A DNA stretch of 57,870 nt from the NCBI GenBank assembly GCA_030706735.1, contig JAUZNZ010000030.1, forward strand, positions 1-57,870, given 5' to 3'. Within the stretch, counting starts at the first letter, position 1. Each line of letters begins with the position of its first letter. The DNA is from Bacteroidota bacterium. GTDB taxonomy: Bacteria > Bacteroidota > Bacteroidia > Chitinophagales > Chitinophagaceae. The position numbers and the translations under genes are program-made. The notes under the pieces are model-generated. The model made no database searches. It was not told the origin of the DNA and saw only the letters and a list, made by a program, of their open reading frames with translations. This document shows, piece after piece, positions 32,708-41,471 of the stretch.

Positions 32708-33976
32708 ATGAAATGGAAACGACCTGTTCTGGTTTTTGCGGTTGGGGCGCTTTTTGCGGCGGCTTCCTGCCGAACCAAACAAAAGGAGGCAGAGCAGCCG
32801 GTTCGGCGGGCACAAGATATACCGGCACAAGACATATATACCTGCTCCATGCATCCGCAGATCCATCAGGATCATCCCGGCAACTGTCCCATTTGCGGCA
32901 TGATCCTCGTCAAAAAAGACCGGGGCTCTGCCGGAACGGACGTCAATACGCTGCAGCTCGAAACCCTGCTGAGACCCACCGATCGGTTCGTCGTGGCCTC
33001 ATTGCCCGTTATCACGCTGCACCAACGGACAGATAGCGCGCCCATCAGAGTTTACGGCGCCATCGAATACGATACCCGCGCAGAAGGCATCCTGTCCGCC
33101 CGGGTCTCCGGACGAATTGAAAAGATGTATGTCAGGTACAGGTATCAGGCGGTACAAAAGGGCCAGAAGATAATGGACATTTACAGCCCGGAATTACTCA
33201 CCGCGGAACAAAACCTTCTTTTCTTATTGGAGAACGATTCAAATAATTCCTCCTTTATTCAGGCCGCCCGGGAAAGGCTATTGCTGTTGGGAATGAGCGA
33301 TCAGCAAGTGCAGGAGCTCATACGAACCCGCAAACCGCTGCTTTCCGTCGGCATATACAGCAATTACAGCGGGCATGTGCACGACGCCGGAATAATGCGG
33401 CAGGACCTGCAATCCAAAGAAATGAATGCCGTAGAATCGACTACGCAGGAATTATCTCTCAAAGAAGGGATGTATATCCAAAAAGGGCAACCCATTGTCA
33501 TGATCATGAACCATGATCGCGTTTGGGCGGCGCTGCAGATATTTCCCAATGACCAGGCGCTGGTCAGGGTCGGAGATCCGGTCCGGCTGATCCCGGAAAC
33601 GGACACGACCTCGGTGACCTATGGGAAGATCGATATGATCGAACCTTTTTTCCGGCCTGGCAGCAAAACGCTCACGGCACGGGTATATTTTCACAATATG
33701 AATATGTTGCCCATCGGCAGTCATTTGTCCGCCGAGATCTCCACCGGCAGCCAGGTTGCCCGGTGGTTGCCCCGCACAGCGGTACTCTCGCTGGGATTGA
33801 CCGAAGTGGTTTTCTTGAAAAGGGCCGGCGGGTTCATGCCGCACAAAATTACGACCGGCATCCGCAGCGGCAACGATGTCCAGGTGCTGAGCGGTATGCA
33901 GGATTCAGATTCGGTGGCGGCAAACGCGCAATATTTCATGGACAGCGAAAGTTTCGTAAAACCTTCTTCAAAATGA
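32708..33976 (+). CDS. RND periplasmic adaptor with heavy-metal-binding domain (CusB-like)
   Basis: 422-residue lipoprotein (signal ends AAASC, Cys21). Directly after it comes a heavy-metal-binding domain with YTCSMHP and CPICGM, the motif of CusB-type adaptors of Bacteroidota, then the barrel-sandwich and beta-barrel adaptor domains (VYGAIEYDTRAEGILSARVSGRIEKMYV; WAALQIFPNDQALVRVGD). It joins the inner-membrane pump to TolC and may pass Cu(I) to it. ATGA overlap with the second adaptor (33973-33976). Confidence 0.93.
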   Translation: MKWKRPVLVFAVGALFAAASCRTKQKEAEQPVRRAQDIPAQDIYTCSMHPQIHQDHPGNCPICGMILVKKDRGSAGTDVNTLQLETLLRPTDRFVVASLPVITLHQRTDSAPIRVYGAIEYDTRAEGILSARVSGRIEKMYVRYRYQAVQKGQKIMDIYSPELLTAEQNLLFLLENDSNNSSFIQAARERLLLLGMSDQQVQELIRTRKPLLSVGIYSNYSGHVHDAGIMRQDLQSKEMNAVESTTQELSLKEGMYIQKGQPIVMIMNHDRVWAALQIFPNDQALVRVGDPVRLIPETDTTSVTYGKIDMIEPFFRPGSKTLTARVYFHNMNMLPIGSHLSAEISTGSQVARWLPRTAVLSLGLTEVVFLKRAGGFMPHKITTGIRSGNDVQVLSGMQDSDSVAANAQYFMDSESFVKPSSK

Positions 33977-35133
33977 TAAACCCTTCCTTTTCTTCACCGG
34001 GCCGACGCCTCCTGGAGTTAACGCTTTATGCAGGCGTACTTACAGCGGTCGTTCTATCATCCTGCAAGCCGGCTCCCCGCAATCCCCCGCCGGCATCCGG
34101 CAATCCCCCACCGGCGCCTGCCAAAGGCGCGAATGACGAAATTCACCTGAATGATCGACAGATCTTGCTGGGCAACATACAACTGGATACGATCAGCAGC
34201 GGAACGATCGGCGACAAGCTCGTGCTCACGGGCACGTTGAATTTTAACCTGCAGCGGCTTTCCACCGTTAGCACCCGGGTGGAAGGAAGGGTCGAAACCC
34301 TGTACGTTAAGAAAACGGGCGATTTCGTGCACAAAGGCGACAAACTCTACGACCTGTATAGCGAGCCGCTCAATAGCGCCAAACAGGAATACAAGACCGC
34401 CCTTCAACAACAAAAGACCATCGGCAATTCGCTCATCAACTATGCAGCGATCGTGGAAAGCGCCAGGACCAAATTGCTGCTCTGGGGCATGACGAGGGCC
34501 CAGATCGTGGATTTGGAAACAGCCGCCCGGGTACCGACGGTCACTACGTTCTATAGCCCGGAGGACGGCTATGTCACGGCGGTAAATATTCAGGAGGGCG
34601 GTTATGCCATGGAGGGCGTTCCGATAATCCAGCTCGCCGACTTATCCACGTTGTGGGCGGAGGCACAGGTATACACCACCCAATTGGCTTCCATGAGTAA
34701 GGGTCAGCGCGTTGTCGTCCGGGTCCCCGATCTGGGCGATCTGACTATCCCGGGACGGATCGATTTTATCAATCCTGAGATCAACCCCGATACACGAATT
34801 GACCTGGTCCGGGTTACTGTTCGCAACACCGATAACCGCCTGCATCCCGGCATGCCTGTCTATATTGTGTCCGGCGAGACACGCCATCATGCGATCACCA
34901 TCCCGACCAATGCAGTCCTGACGGACAGCAAAGGCACAACAGTCTGGGTTCAGACCAGGCCTGGCGTATTCGTCGTTCGTATGGTGCTGACGGGAATTAC
35001 CAGCGAAGACAGCACGGAAATAGTGAGCGGCCTGGCTCCGGGTGACGTCGTGGTGAGCAGCGGCGCCTATTTGATCAATAGTGAATACATCTTTGAAAAT
35101 GGGACAAATGCCATGGACGGGATGAAGATGTAG
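33973..35133 (+). CDS. Second RND periplasmic adaptor subunit
   Basis: 386 residues from the ATG at 33973, which overlaps the stop of the first adaptor. A lipoprotein signal ends LSSC; a Pro-rich linker (PRNPPPASGNPPPAPAK) follows. The adaptor fold is clear: LTGTLNFNLQRLSTVSTRVEGRVETLYV (barrel-sandwich), a helical hairpin about 110-165, LWAEAQVYTTQLASMSKGQ (beta-barrel) and a membrane-proximal end VSGLAPGDVVVSSGAYLINSE. Unlike the first adaptor it lacks the CxxC metal-binding domain. Why one pump has two adaptors is not clear; they may form a heteromeric ring. Confidence 0.92.
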   Translation: MINPSFSSPGRRLLELTLYAGVLTAVVLSSCKPAPRNPPPASGNPPPAPAKGANDEIHLNDRQILLGNIQLDTISSGTIGDKLVLTGTLNFNLQRLSTVSTRVEGRVETLYVKKTGDFVHKGDKLYDLYSEPLNSAKQEYKTALQQQKTIGNSLINYAAIVESARTKLLLWGMTRAQIVDLETAARVPTVTTFYSPEDGYVTAVNIQEGGYAMEGVPIIQLADLSTLWAEAQVYTTQLASMSKGQRVVVRVPDLGDLTIPGRIDFINPEINPDTRIDLVRVTVRNTDNRLHPGMPVYIVSGETRHHAITIPTNAVLTDSKGTTVWVQTRPGVFVVRMVLTGITSEDSTEIVSGLAPGDVVVSSGAYLINSEYIFENGTNAMDGMKM

Positions 35134-35134
35134 G

Positions 35135-35329
35135 TTATGTGGCCTTATCATTAGTCCTCTTTACCAACCCGATGCCGGAAAAGAAGAATATCGCTCCCAG
35201 AATGCCGAATACCACGATCGACTTGATGTTTCTCGTTCCTTCTCCCCCATTGATGAACATGACGGCGGCGATAACAAGGCCGATCAAACCGAGGATAGCC
35301 AGGATAATTCCCAATACTCGTTTTTCCAT
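35135..35329 (-). CDS. Small two-helix membrane protein
   Basis: 64 residues with two membrane helices (about 5-25 and 39-57) joined by a short hydrophilic loop NGGEGTRNIKS; the end is basic, KRTNDKAT. Small proteins of this layout are frequent in the Bacteroidota, without known role. ATG at 35329. It converges on the second adaptor gene, with one base between the stops. Confidence 0.7.
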   Translation of the reverse strand: MEKRVLGIILAILGLIGLVIAAVMFINGGEGTRNIKSIVVFGILGAIFFFSGIGLVKRTNDKAT

Positions 35330-35434
35330 ATTTAGATAATTGACTTGTTTATAGTGACTTATGCCTAATCGATGGGAACGTCCTTACACGCCAGCAATAA
35401 TGATGCCCTCCCCCCGCTTTCCCGTGGAATTGAC

Positions 35435-36796
35435 CTATTTCAGCATCAACTCGATCACCGGTATTTCATACGGCGGTCTCGCTTTCGGCATTTTCAACAC
35501 GACATCACTTCCTTCCGTCGTGTACAAGATCTCCGATTCGTCATTTAAAAGCTGCGCATACTTTATCTTCCCGGCATAACCCGGCAGCGTTAATGTCCCC
35601 CCGGCCATAAATTGGTACAAATGAACGTACAATCTCTTAGCCGCAGGGTTATACGTGAGCTTTGTCCCCTCAGGCTGCGTAAACGAACCGGGCGCATACG
35701 TACAATCATAGATCGACTTGCTGTTTGCATGCATCCAATAAGAAAGGCTGTCGAGCGCACCGGTCGCGCGGTAGTCAAATTCTCCCCGCGCCGTGGGACC
35801 CACATTGAGGATCAGGTTGCCCCCATTGGCAACAGAGGTGATCAATAGGTCCAATAGCTGGCGATGCGTCTTCCACGACGTTTCGTCCCGGTAATAGCCC
35901 CATGAGCCAGAAAAAGTCTGGCAGGTCTCCCAGGTCTTCCCTTTATATTTCTCCAGGGTCTTTGTGGATACCTGCTCAGGCGTGACAAAGTCGCCGCCAT
36001 CCGGATAGTCGTCGAGCCCCAGCCTGTTGTTAATGATGATCCCCGGCTGCAATTTTCTAACCATTTTGATCAACTCGACCGCATCCCAATCCTCGGCATG
36101 TTTCCCCCGTTTGTCGCCCTTGTTCCAGGTCCAGTCAAGCCACAGGACATCGATCTTCCCATAATTCGTCAGCAGTTCCGTGATCTGATCCCTCAGATAC
36201 TGCCTGTATTTCGCCATGTCACGGCCTTTGTTCAACCGATCGTAATTGGCCTGGCTGGTATCCGTCTGTACCAGCGGGTGCACGTCGTCCATGGTATAGT
36301 CCGGATGATGCCAGTCCAGTAATGAATAATAAAAGCCGATCTTCAGGCCCTGGGCCCGGAACGCATCGACGTATTCTCTTACCAGGTCCCGCCTGGCAGG
36401 GGTATTGGTCGCCTTATAATCGGTGTACTTGCTGTCGAACAGACAAAATCCGTCATGGTGCTTGGTGGTGAGCACGGCATACCTCATTCCCGCGGCCCTT
36501 GCTTCGGCAGCCCATTTCCGCGGATCGAAATAGTCGGGGTTATACAACTCGAAGTACTTTTGATACTCCTCATTGGTCATGTGCTCATTATGTTTCACCC
36601 ATTCATGCCTGGCGGCGAGCGAATACAGTCCCCAGTGGATGAACATCCCGAAGCGGGCGTCAGCCCACCATTGCATTCGCTCTTGTTTGTGAGCGGCGGA
36701 TTCATTGAAAATGGGAGGTTTGCCTTGAGCAGCGGCCGACGCAGCCAGCACAGCCACGCACGTGCCGGATAAGAAGACTTTCTTGAGAGAACCCAT
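35435..36796 (-). CDS. Alpha-L-fucosidase, GH29 family
   Basis: 453 residues from the ATG at 36796 (MGSLKKVFLSGT, signal peptide to about AAAQ). Seen: WWADARFGMFIHWGLYSL and HEWVKHNEHM at the start of the (beta/alpha)8 barrel, MRYAVLTTKHHDGFCLFDS, the nucleophile strand IDVLWLDWTW (Asp in LDW), GRLD-like INNRLGLDDYPDGGDFVTPEQ, and SLITSVANGGNLILNVGPTARG-like end of the barrel, followed by a C-terminal beta-domain. It removes terminal fucose from glycans and acts outside the cytoplasm. It is not in a polysaccharide locus here; no SusC/D pair is nearby. Confidence 0.95.
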   Translation of the reverse strand: MGSLKKVFLSGTCVAVLAASAAAQGKPPIFNESAAHKQERMQWWADARFGMFIHWGLYSLAARHEWVKHNEHMTNEEYQKYFELYNPDYFDPRKWAAEARAAGMRYAVLTTKHHDGFCLFDSKYTDYKATNTPARRDLVREYVDAFRAQGLKIGFYYSLLDWHHPDYTMDDVHPLVQTDTSQANYDRLNKGRDMAKYRQYLRDQITELLTNYGKIDVLWLDWTWNKGDKRGKHAEDWDAVELIKMVRKLQPGIIINNRLGLDDYPDGGDFVTPEQVSTKTLEKYKGKTWETCQTFSGSWGYYRDETSWKTHRQLLDLLITSVANGGNLILNVGPTARGEFDYRATGALDSLSYWMHANSKSIYDCTYAPGSFTQPEGTKLTYNPAAKRLYVHLYQFMAGGTLTLPGYAGKIKYAQLLNDESEILYTTEGSDVVLKMPKARPPYEIPVIELMLK

Positions 36797-36814
36797 GTTT
36801 AACCGTTTGTGCCT

Positions 36815-36822
36815 CAAATATA
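36815..36822 (-). promoter_or_regulatory. -7 element (TATATTTG) of the fucosidase gene
   Basis: The minus strand reads TATATTTG, matching TAnnTTTG, 18 bases before the ATG. No clear TTG is seen at the -33 spacing. Confidence 0.4.
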
Positions 36823-36951
36823 CGCCGCGCGGCCTACCCTTTTCCCGGATACTCTCAAATATTTCATATAAACTTAACCTCGATTTCCCAGGCGGACGAC
36901 CTAATCTGACTATAATTGATTCGATTAACGAACTGACTAAACTGAATAAAA

Positions 36952-37629
36952 TTGAACCTGCTGATTGTTGAAGATGAGCCGGGCTTGTTGAAAACGATTT
37001 CCACCTATCTGCTGCAAAGCAATTTTGCCTGCGATCTGGCCCCCGACTTCAACGATGCCCAACAAAAATTAGAATGCGCGGACTATGATTGCGTCATACT
37101 GGACATTTCCCTTCCAGATGGGAACGGCCTCGCACTCCTGAAGCAATTGAAAGAGGAAAAAAAATCGGACGGGGTCTTGATCATTTCTGCCAGGAACTCC
37201 CTGGACGATAAGCTCGAGGGCCTCGAACTTGGCGCAGACGATTATCTTACAAAACCATTTCACCTTGCCGAGCTTGCCGCCAGAGTAAACGCCATTATCC
37301 GGCGAAGATCGTTTGAAGGAAATAATATGATCGAACTGGATAAACTAACCATCAATATGGTCGACAAAAGCGTGCAGACTGAAAATGGACTGATCGATCT
37401 GACCCGCAAGGAGTATGAACTTTTGCTCTATTTCACCAGCAATAAGAACAAGGTGGTCACCAGAGAATCCATTGTGGATCACCTTTGGGGCGACTCCGCC
37501 AACATGGCGGATTCATTTGACTTCATTTACTCCCATATAAAGAACCTTCGAAAGAAGCTCTCCGAAGCGGGTTGTCCCGACTACATCAGGTCGGTATATG
37601 GGATCGGCTATAGATTCTCAGTGGAATAA
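36952..37629 (+). CDS. OmpR/PhoB-type response regulator
   Basis: 225 residues beginning NLLIVEDEPGLLKT with a TTG start at 36952, as no ATG matches the family start. The receiver domain has the acidic pair Glu-Asp, phosphorylated Asp51 in DCVILDISLPDG, Thr/Ser and Lys in the later YLTKPFHLAEL segment. The C-terminal winged helix (about 130-222) ends IRSVYGIGYRFSVE. The sensor kinase follows 8 bases after the stop, with its own AGGGAG ribosome site. Likely controls the outer-membrane protein gene at 38978. Confidence 0.95.
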   Translation: MNLLIVEDEPGLLKTISTYLLQSNFACDLAPDFNDAQQKLECADYDCVILDISLPDGNGLALLKQLKEEKKSDGVLIISARNSLDDKLEGLELGADDYLTKPFHLAELAARVNAIIRRRSFEGNNMIELDKLTINMVDKSVQTENGLIDLTRKEYELLLYFTSNKNKVVTRESIVDHLWGDSANMADSFDFIYSHIKNLRKKLSEAGCPDYIRSVYGIGYRFSVE

Positions 37630-37637
37630 ATAGGGAG

Positions 37638-38888
37638 ATGAAACTGACCGCCCGCTATAACCGTCTGATCATTCCATCCATAACCCTTGTATTTTTGATT
37701 TCCATCGTCTGCAGTTACTTTCTTATCCGGCAGGTTTTGCAACGGGAATTGGATGGCGCCATCCTGCGATCAAAAAAACGGATCGAGACCTATATACAAA
37801 ATAATAAAGCAATTCCCGGGATCACTTCATTTGACGATCAGATCATCCGCTTTGAAGAACATAATGCTCCGCTTGAAGACAGCGGCTTCCACTCGGCCAC
37901 TCAATATATTGCAGAACAGCAAAAATACCATATCTCACGATCGTTGGTATTTGCCGTCACCCTGAAAAAGGAGCGATGGAAAGTAACCATTAGTCAACCT
38001 TTGGAAGGCACAAGTCACCTTACCATCCTGATAGCGAAGGTCGCCATTGTGACCATTTTGGTAATGCTTCTTTTATTGATACTTATCAATACCAGGGTAT
38101 CCAACAGGATCTGGGAGCCTTTCTACCAATCGCTTGCTCAAATAAGGACCTTTACGGTAAACAACAACGCCACCCCGGCCTTCCCTGATTCCAATATCGA
38201 AGAGTTTAAATTGATGAACGCCCACTTCAGGCAAGCTGCCGAAAATGCGACCCGCGATTACCGCAACATGAAAGAGTTCAGCGAAAACGCCTCGCATGAG
38301 ATACAAACTCCGCTGGCCATCATGCGCTCTAACCTGGACCTGATCATGCAGGAAGACCTGACTGAGAAGCAAAGCGAATCATTTAAGTTCGTTTATTCCG
38401 CTGTAAGCAGGTTGTCGAAGTTGCAGGAATCCTTGTTGCTGCTGACCAGGATCGACAACAACCAATTTACCAAAAGCGAGGACATCCGGTTGGATCATGC
38501 CATAGTGAACAAAGTCCTCCAATTCCAGGAATTGTGGCACAACAAACAACTCAAATCCTCGGTCGATCTGTCGCCGGCGGTCATTCACAGCAATAAAGAA
38601 CTGCTGGACATCCTGCTCAATAACCTGCTGGGCAATGCCACCCGGCATAACCTTCCCGGCGGGGTTTTGCATGCGGAACTCAAAGAGGACCGTTTAACGG
38701 TCAGCAATACCGGAACCAATCAGCCGATCGACCCGGATCGCATATTCCGCCGCTTCTATAAGAATTCTTCCCAAACCGGAAATAACGGTCTCGGTTTATC
38801 GATTATTAAGCAAATTTGCGATACGTCTTCGCTTAAATTGAGCTACGAATACGATAATGGGTGGCATAGATTTATTATCCTTTTGTGA
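37638..38888 (+). CDS. Sensor histidine kinase
   Basis: 416 residues: membrane helix about 10-32, a periplasmic sensor of about 95 residues, a second helix about 128-150, then HisKA with SENASHEIQTPLAIM (phosphorylated His220) and an HATPase domain with N box LLNNLLGNATRHNLP and G2-like GNNGLGLSIIKQI. Cognate kinase of the preceding regulator. The signal is unknown; the short periplasmic sensor has no known fold visible. Confidence 0.95.
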   Translation: MKLTARYNRLIIPSITLVFLISIVCSYFLIRQVLQRELDGAILRSKKRIETYIQNNKAIPGITSFDDQIIRFEEHNAPLEDSGFHSATQYIAEQQKYHISRSLVFAVTLKKERWKVTISQPLEGTSHLTILIAKVAIVTILVMLLLLILINTRVSNRIWEPFYQSLAQIRTFTVNNNATPAFPDSNIEEFKLMNAHFRQAAENATRDYRNMKEFSENASHEIQTPLAIMRSNLDLIMQEDLTEKQSESFKFVYSAVSRLSKLQESLLLLTRIDNNQFTKSEDIRLDHAIVNKVLQFQELWHNKQLKSSVDLSPAVIHSNKELLDILLNNLLGNATRHNLPGGVLHAELKEDRLTVSNTGTNQPIDPDRIFRRFYKNSSQTGNNGLGLSIIKQICDTSSLKLSYEYDNGWHRFIILL

Positions 38889-38948
38889 AATATTTCAGGA
38901 GAAAACCGGCGATTGGCGAACTTTCAGAAACTCTACAGAATTGATCCC

Positions 38949-38956
38949 TACTTTTG
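38949..38956 (+). promoter_or_regulatory. -7 element (TACTTTTG) of the outer-membrane protein gene
   Basis: TACTTTTG ends 21 bases before the ATG at 38978. It suggests that the gene has a promoter of its own, apart from the two-component operon. No clear TTG partner was found at the usual distance. Confidence 0.45.
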
Positions 38957-38977
38957 CCGTCTTAAATTCGGCATGGG

Positions 38978-41449
38978 ATGAAAGTAGGTTGGATGATATG
39001 TTTTTGGCTCTTATTCGCAAAAATGGCCTTCCCGCAAAATAGTCCCCTTTCAAAGGCCCTCCGGATCTCCGGATACGTAAAGGACTCGGCAACAGGCAAT
39101 AGCCTGGAAAAAGCGACACTCATATTAAGACAAGCCGGCGTTTCTCCTGATCGCAAGGTTATATCCGACAAAAGCGGCTATTTCCTTTTTAATGACCTGC
39201 AACCGGCGAAATATGAGCTGTACGTCGATTTTGTGGGGTACAGATCCTTTGCCGGTTCATATCTGCTGAATGCGGCAAATACGCCCTCTGCCCAAACTAT
39301 TTATCTTGTGCCGGCAGTAACCGTATTGCAAAATGCGACGGTGACGGCAAGAAAGCCGCTCGTGGAATATGGAATGGACAAGATCGTCTATAACGTGGAT
39401 AGGGACATTACCTCACAGGGAGGAACGGCTATCGATGTTTTGAGAAAAGTGCCGCAAGTCTCGGTGGATGTAAATGGAAATGTGGAATTGCTGGGGAACC
39501 CCAGTGTCGGTTTCCTGATAAATGGGAAAATATCCGCTATGTTCGGCAGCACGATTTCCGATGCCCTGCAATCGATACCTGCCTCACAGATCCAAAGCAT
39601 TGAGGTGCTGAGCAGCCCCGGCGCCAGTTACGATGCCAACGGCACCGGCGGGGTGATCAATATCATACTTAAGCAGAACAAAGCCCGGGGATTCAGTGGC
39701 ATCATAAATGCAACTGGAGGAACGAGAGCAGAGAACGGTTCCCTGAACCTTAACTACAAAATAGATAACCTTTCCTTTAACGCGTATTTTAACGGCAGTT
39801 CCCAGTTGAAGGTGAATACGCTGTCCGAACTCACCCGCAATGCGGTAGATACCGCCACCGGCAACCAGTACCGCCTGCACCAGCAGGGAAATAGCGATTT
39901 CACCAGGAACTCCTCCAGATCCGGGGTCGGGATGGACTGGGATATTACCTTGAAGGATAATATTTCCCTGTCCATGGCATACAGCCATTTTGGAAATAGC
40001 AACATGGGCTATTCCGACCAGTATGATAGTGAGCAGGATAAATATGGAACGACTCTTGACGAGTTGACCAGCCGCCGTTTCTCCAATACATTATTCAATA
40101 ACGGGAACCTGGATGTCAATGCAGATTACAAAAGAAAATTCGGCAAAGATAAGCAGGAACTGACCTTCTCCTTTTTATACAGCGCTTCCGATAACACGAC
40201 CGGGTATCGGCAATCACAGCAGTATGTCGGCAATGACTCCCTCTTCTCGGGATCGACAAGCAATAATCCCGGCAAAGATCACGTAAACAGTTTTGCCATA
40301 AGTTATTCCACACCGGTGGCAAAGAATATAACGCTGGAGGCAGGGGCCAAAATGGAAATGGAAGAACTGTTGAGCAATGCAAATGTCTTTACGTTTTCAC
40401 CGCAGGTATACGACTATGTATTTGACACACAGCAATCTTACAGCTCGACCTTCAAACGAAAAGTGGTCGCCGGGTATTTTTCGGGAACATGCAGGTTGTT
40501 CAACAGGTTTGATCTGATAGGTGGCCTCCGATGGGAACATACCGCAAACAACGCATGGTACAGCAATTCCGGCAAAGCCGATATTCCCGACTATAGTAAC
40601 CTGGCGCCTTCGCTTATCGTTTCTCACACTTTCCCCAACCAACAGATCATCAGGTTTGCCTATTCATACAGGCTGGAACGCCCCGATTTCAAGGACCTCA
40701 ATCCCTTTGTAAACTTATCTGATCCGCATAATATCGTTACCGGCAACCCGGAAATCAGACCGGAAATTGGCAGGAATTACCAGCTGAGTTACAACCTGGA
40801 TCTGCCAAATGACAATAGCCTCAACATCATGCTGCTGTATACCCATAACAGCCCCGACATCAAATCCTATACTACGTTCTACCCTCAATATGTCGTCGGG
40901 GATTCGACGTACAGTAACGTGAATGTGGTGCAGCGCGGCAATATCGCCGGCGAACAACGCTACGGACTTAATCTTTCCGGGTCATTCGTCATCGGCAAAC
41001 TACTCACCCTGAGGCCAACTATTCAATTGTACGACCGGCAGGTAAACAATGTTTATGCGATCCCTCAAAGATCCGGCGGGTTTGAGTCCAGAGGCAATAT
41101 GAACGTCAATTACCAGGTTAGCAAGACATTGGTGGCAGAGGTATTTGGCAATTACCGCTCCGGAATAAAATGGCAGGGCAGGCAGGCAGGCTTTTATTCT
41201 TATTCCCTGGCTCTCCGCCAGCAGATCCTTAACGGAAATGGCAGCATAGGACTGGTCGCGGTGAATGCGTTCGGCGAATATCTTACCCAAAGAACAACCC
41301 AGGAGGCCGTTGGCTTGAATGCCGCCACCGTTTTACGGATACCTTACCGTTCGTTCGGATTGAACCTAATGTATAAATTCGGAAAACGGAAGATCAAGGC
41401 AAGGGAGGCAGAGAACCTGCTCGCCGCACCGCCCGTTGATAATCAGTAA
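38978..41449 (+). CDS. Outer-membrane beta-barrel family protein (TonB-receptor-like)
   Basis: 823 residues with a signal segment, a carboxypeptidase-regulatory-like domain (about 30-110, ISGYVKDSATGNSLEKATLI), a plug-like part (GTAIDVLRKVPQVSVDVNG.. GVINIILKQNKARGFSG) and a C-terminal beta-barrel to about 800 (OMP_b-brl_3 type). This family resembles TonB receptors but has no clear TonB box and its members are often regulated by a neighbouring two-component system; such a system lies immediately upstream. The ligand is unknown. Convergent with the phosphatase operon. Confidence 0.9.
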   Translation: MKVGWMICFWLLFAKMAFPQNSPLSKALRISGYVKDSATGNSLEKATLILRQAGVSPDRKVISDKSGYFLFNDLQPAKYELYVDFVGYRSFAGSYLLNAANTPSAQTIYLVPAVTVLQNATVTARKPLVEYGMDKIVYNVDRDITSQGGTAIDVLRKVPQVSVDVNGNVELLGNPSVGFLINGKISAMFGSTISDALQSIPASQIQSIEVLSSPGASYDANGTGGVINIILKQNKARGFSGIINATGGTRAENGSLNLNYKIDNLSFNAYFNGSSQLKVNTLSELTRNAVDTATGNQYRLHQQGNSDFTRNSSRSGVGMDWDITLKDNISLSMAYSHFGNSNMGYSDQYDSEQDKYGTTLDELTSRRFSNTLFNNGNLDVNADYKRKFGKDKQELTFSFLYSASDNTTGYRQSQQYVGNDSLFSGSTSNNPGKDHVNSFAISYSTPVAKNITLEAGAKMEMEELLSNANVFTFSPQVYDYVFDTQQSYSSTFKRKVVAGYFSGTCRLFNRFDLIGGLRWEHTANNAWYSNSGKADIPDYSNLAPSLIVSHTFPNQQIIRFAYSYRLERPDFKDLNPFVNLSDPHNIVTGNPEIRPEIGRNYQLSYNLDLPNDNSLNIMLLYTHNSPDIKSYTTFYPQYVVGDSTYSNVNVVQRGNIAGEQRYGLNLSGSFVIGKLLTLRPTIQLYDRQVNNVYAIPQRSGGFESRGNMNVNYQVSKTLVAEVFGNYRSGIKWQGRQAGFYSYSLALRQQILNGNGSIGLVAVNAFGEYLTQRTTQEAVGLNAATVLRIPYRSFGLNLMYKFGKRKIKAREAENLLAAPPVDNQ

Positions 41450-41471
41450 CAACCGCAAGCCGCCGGAAGGA

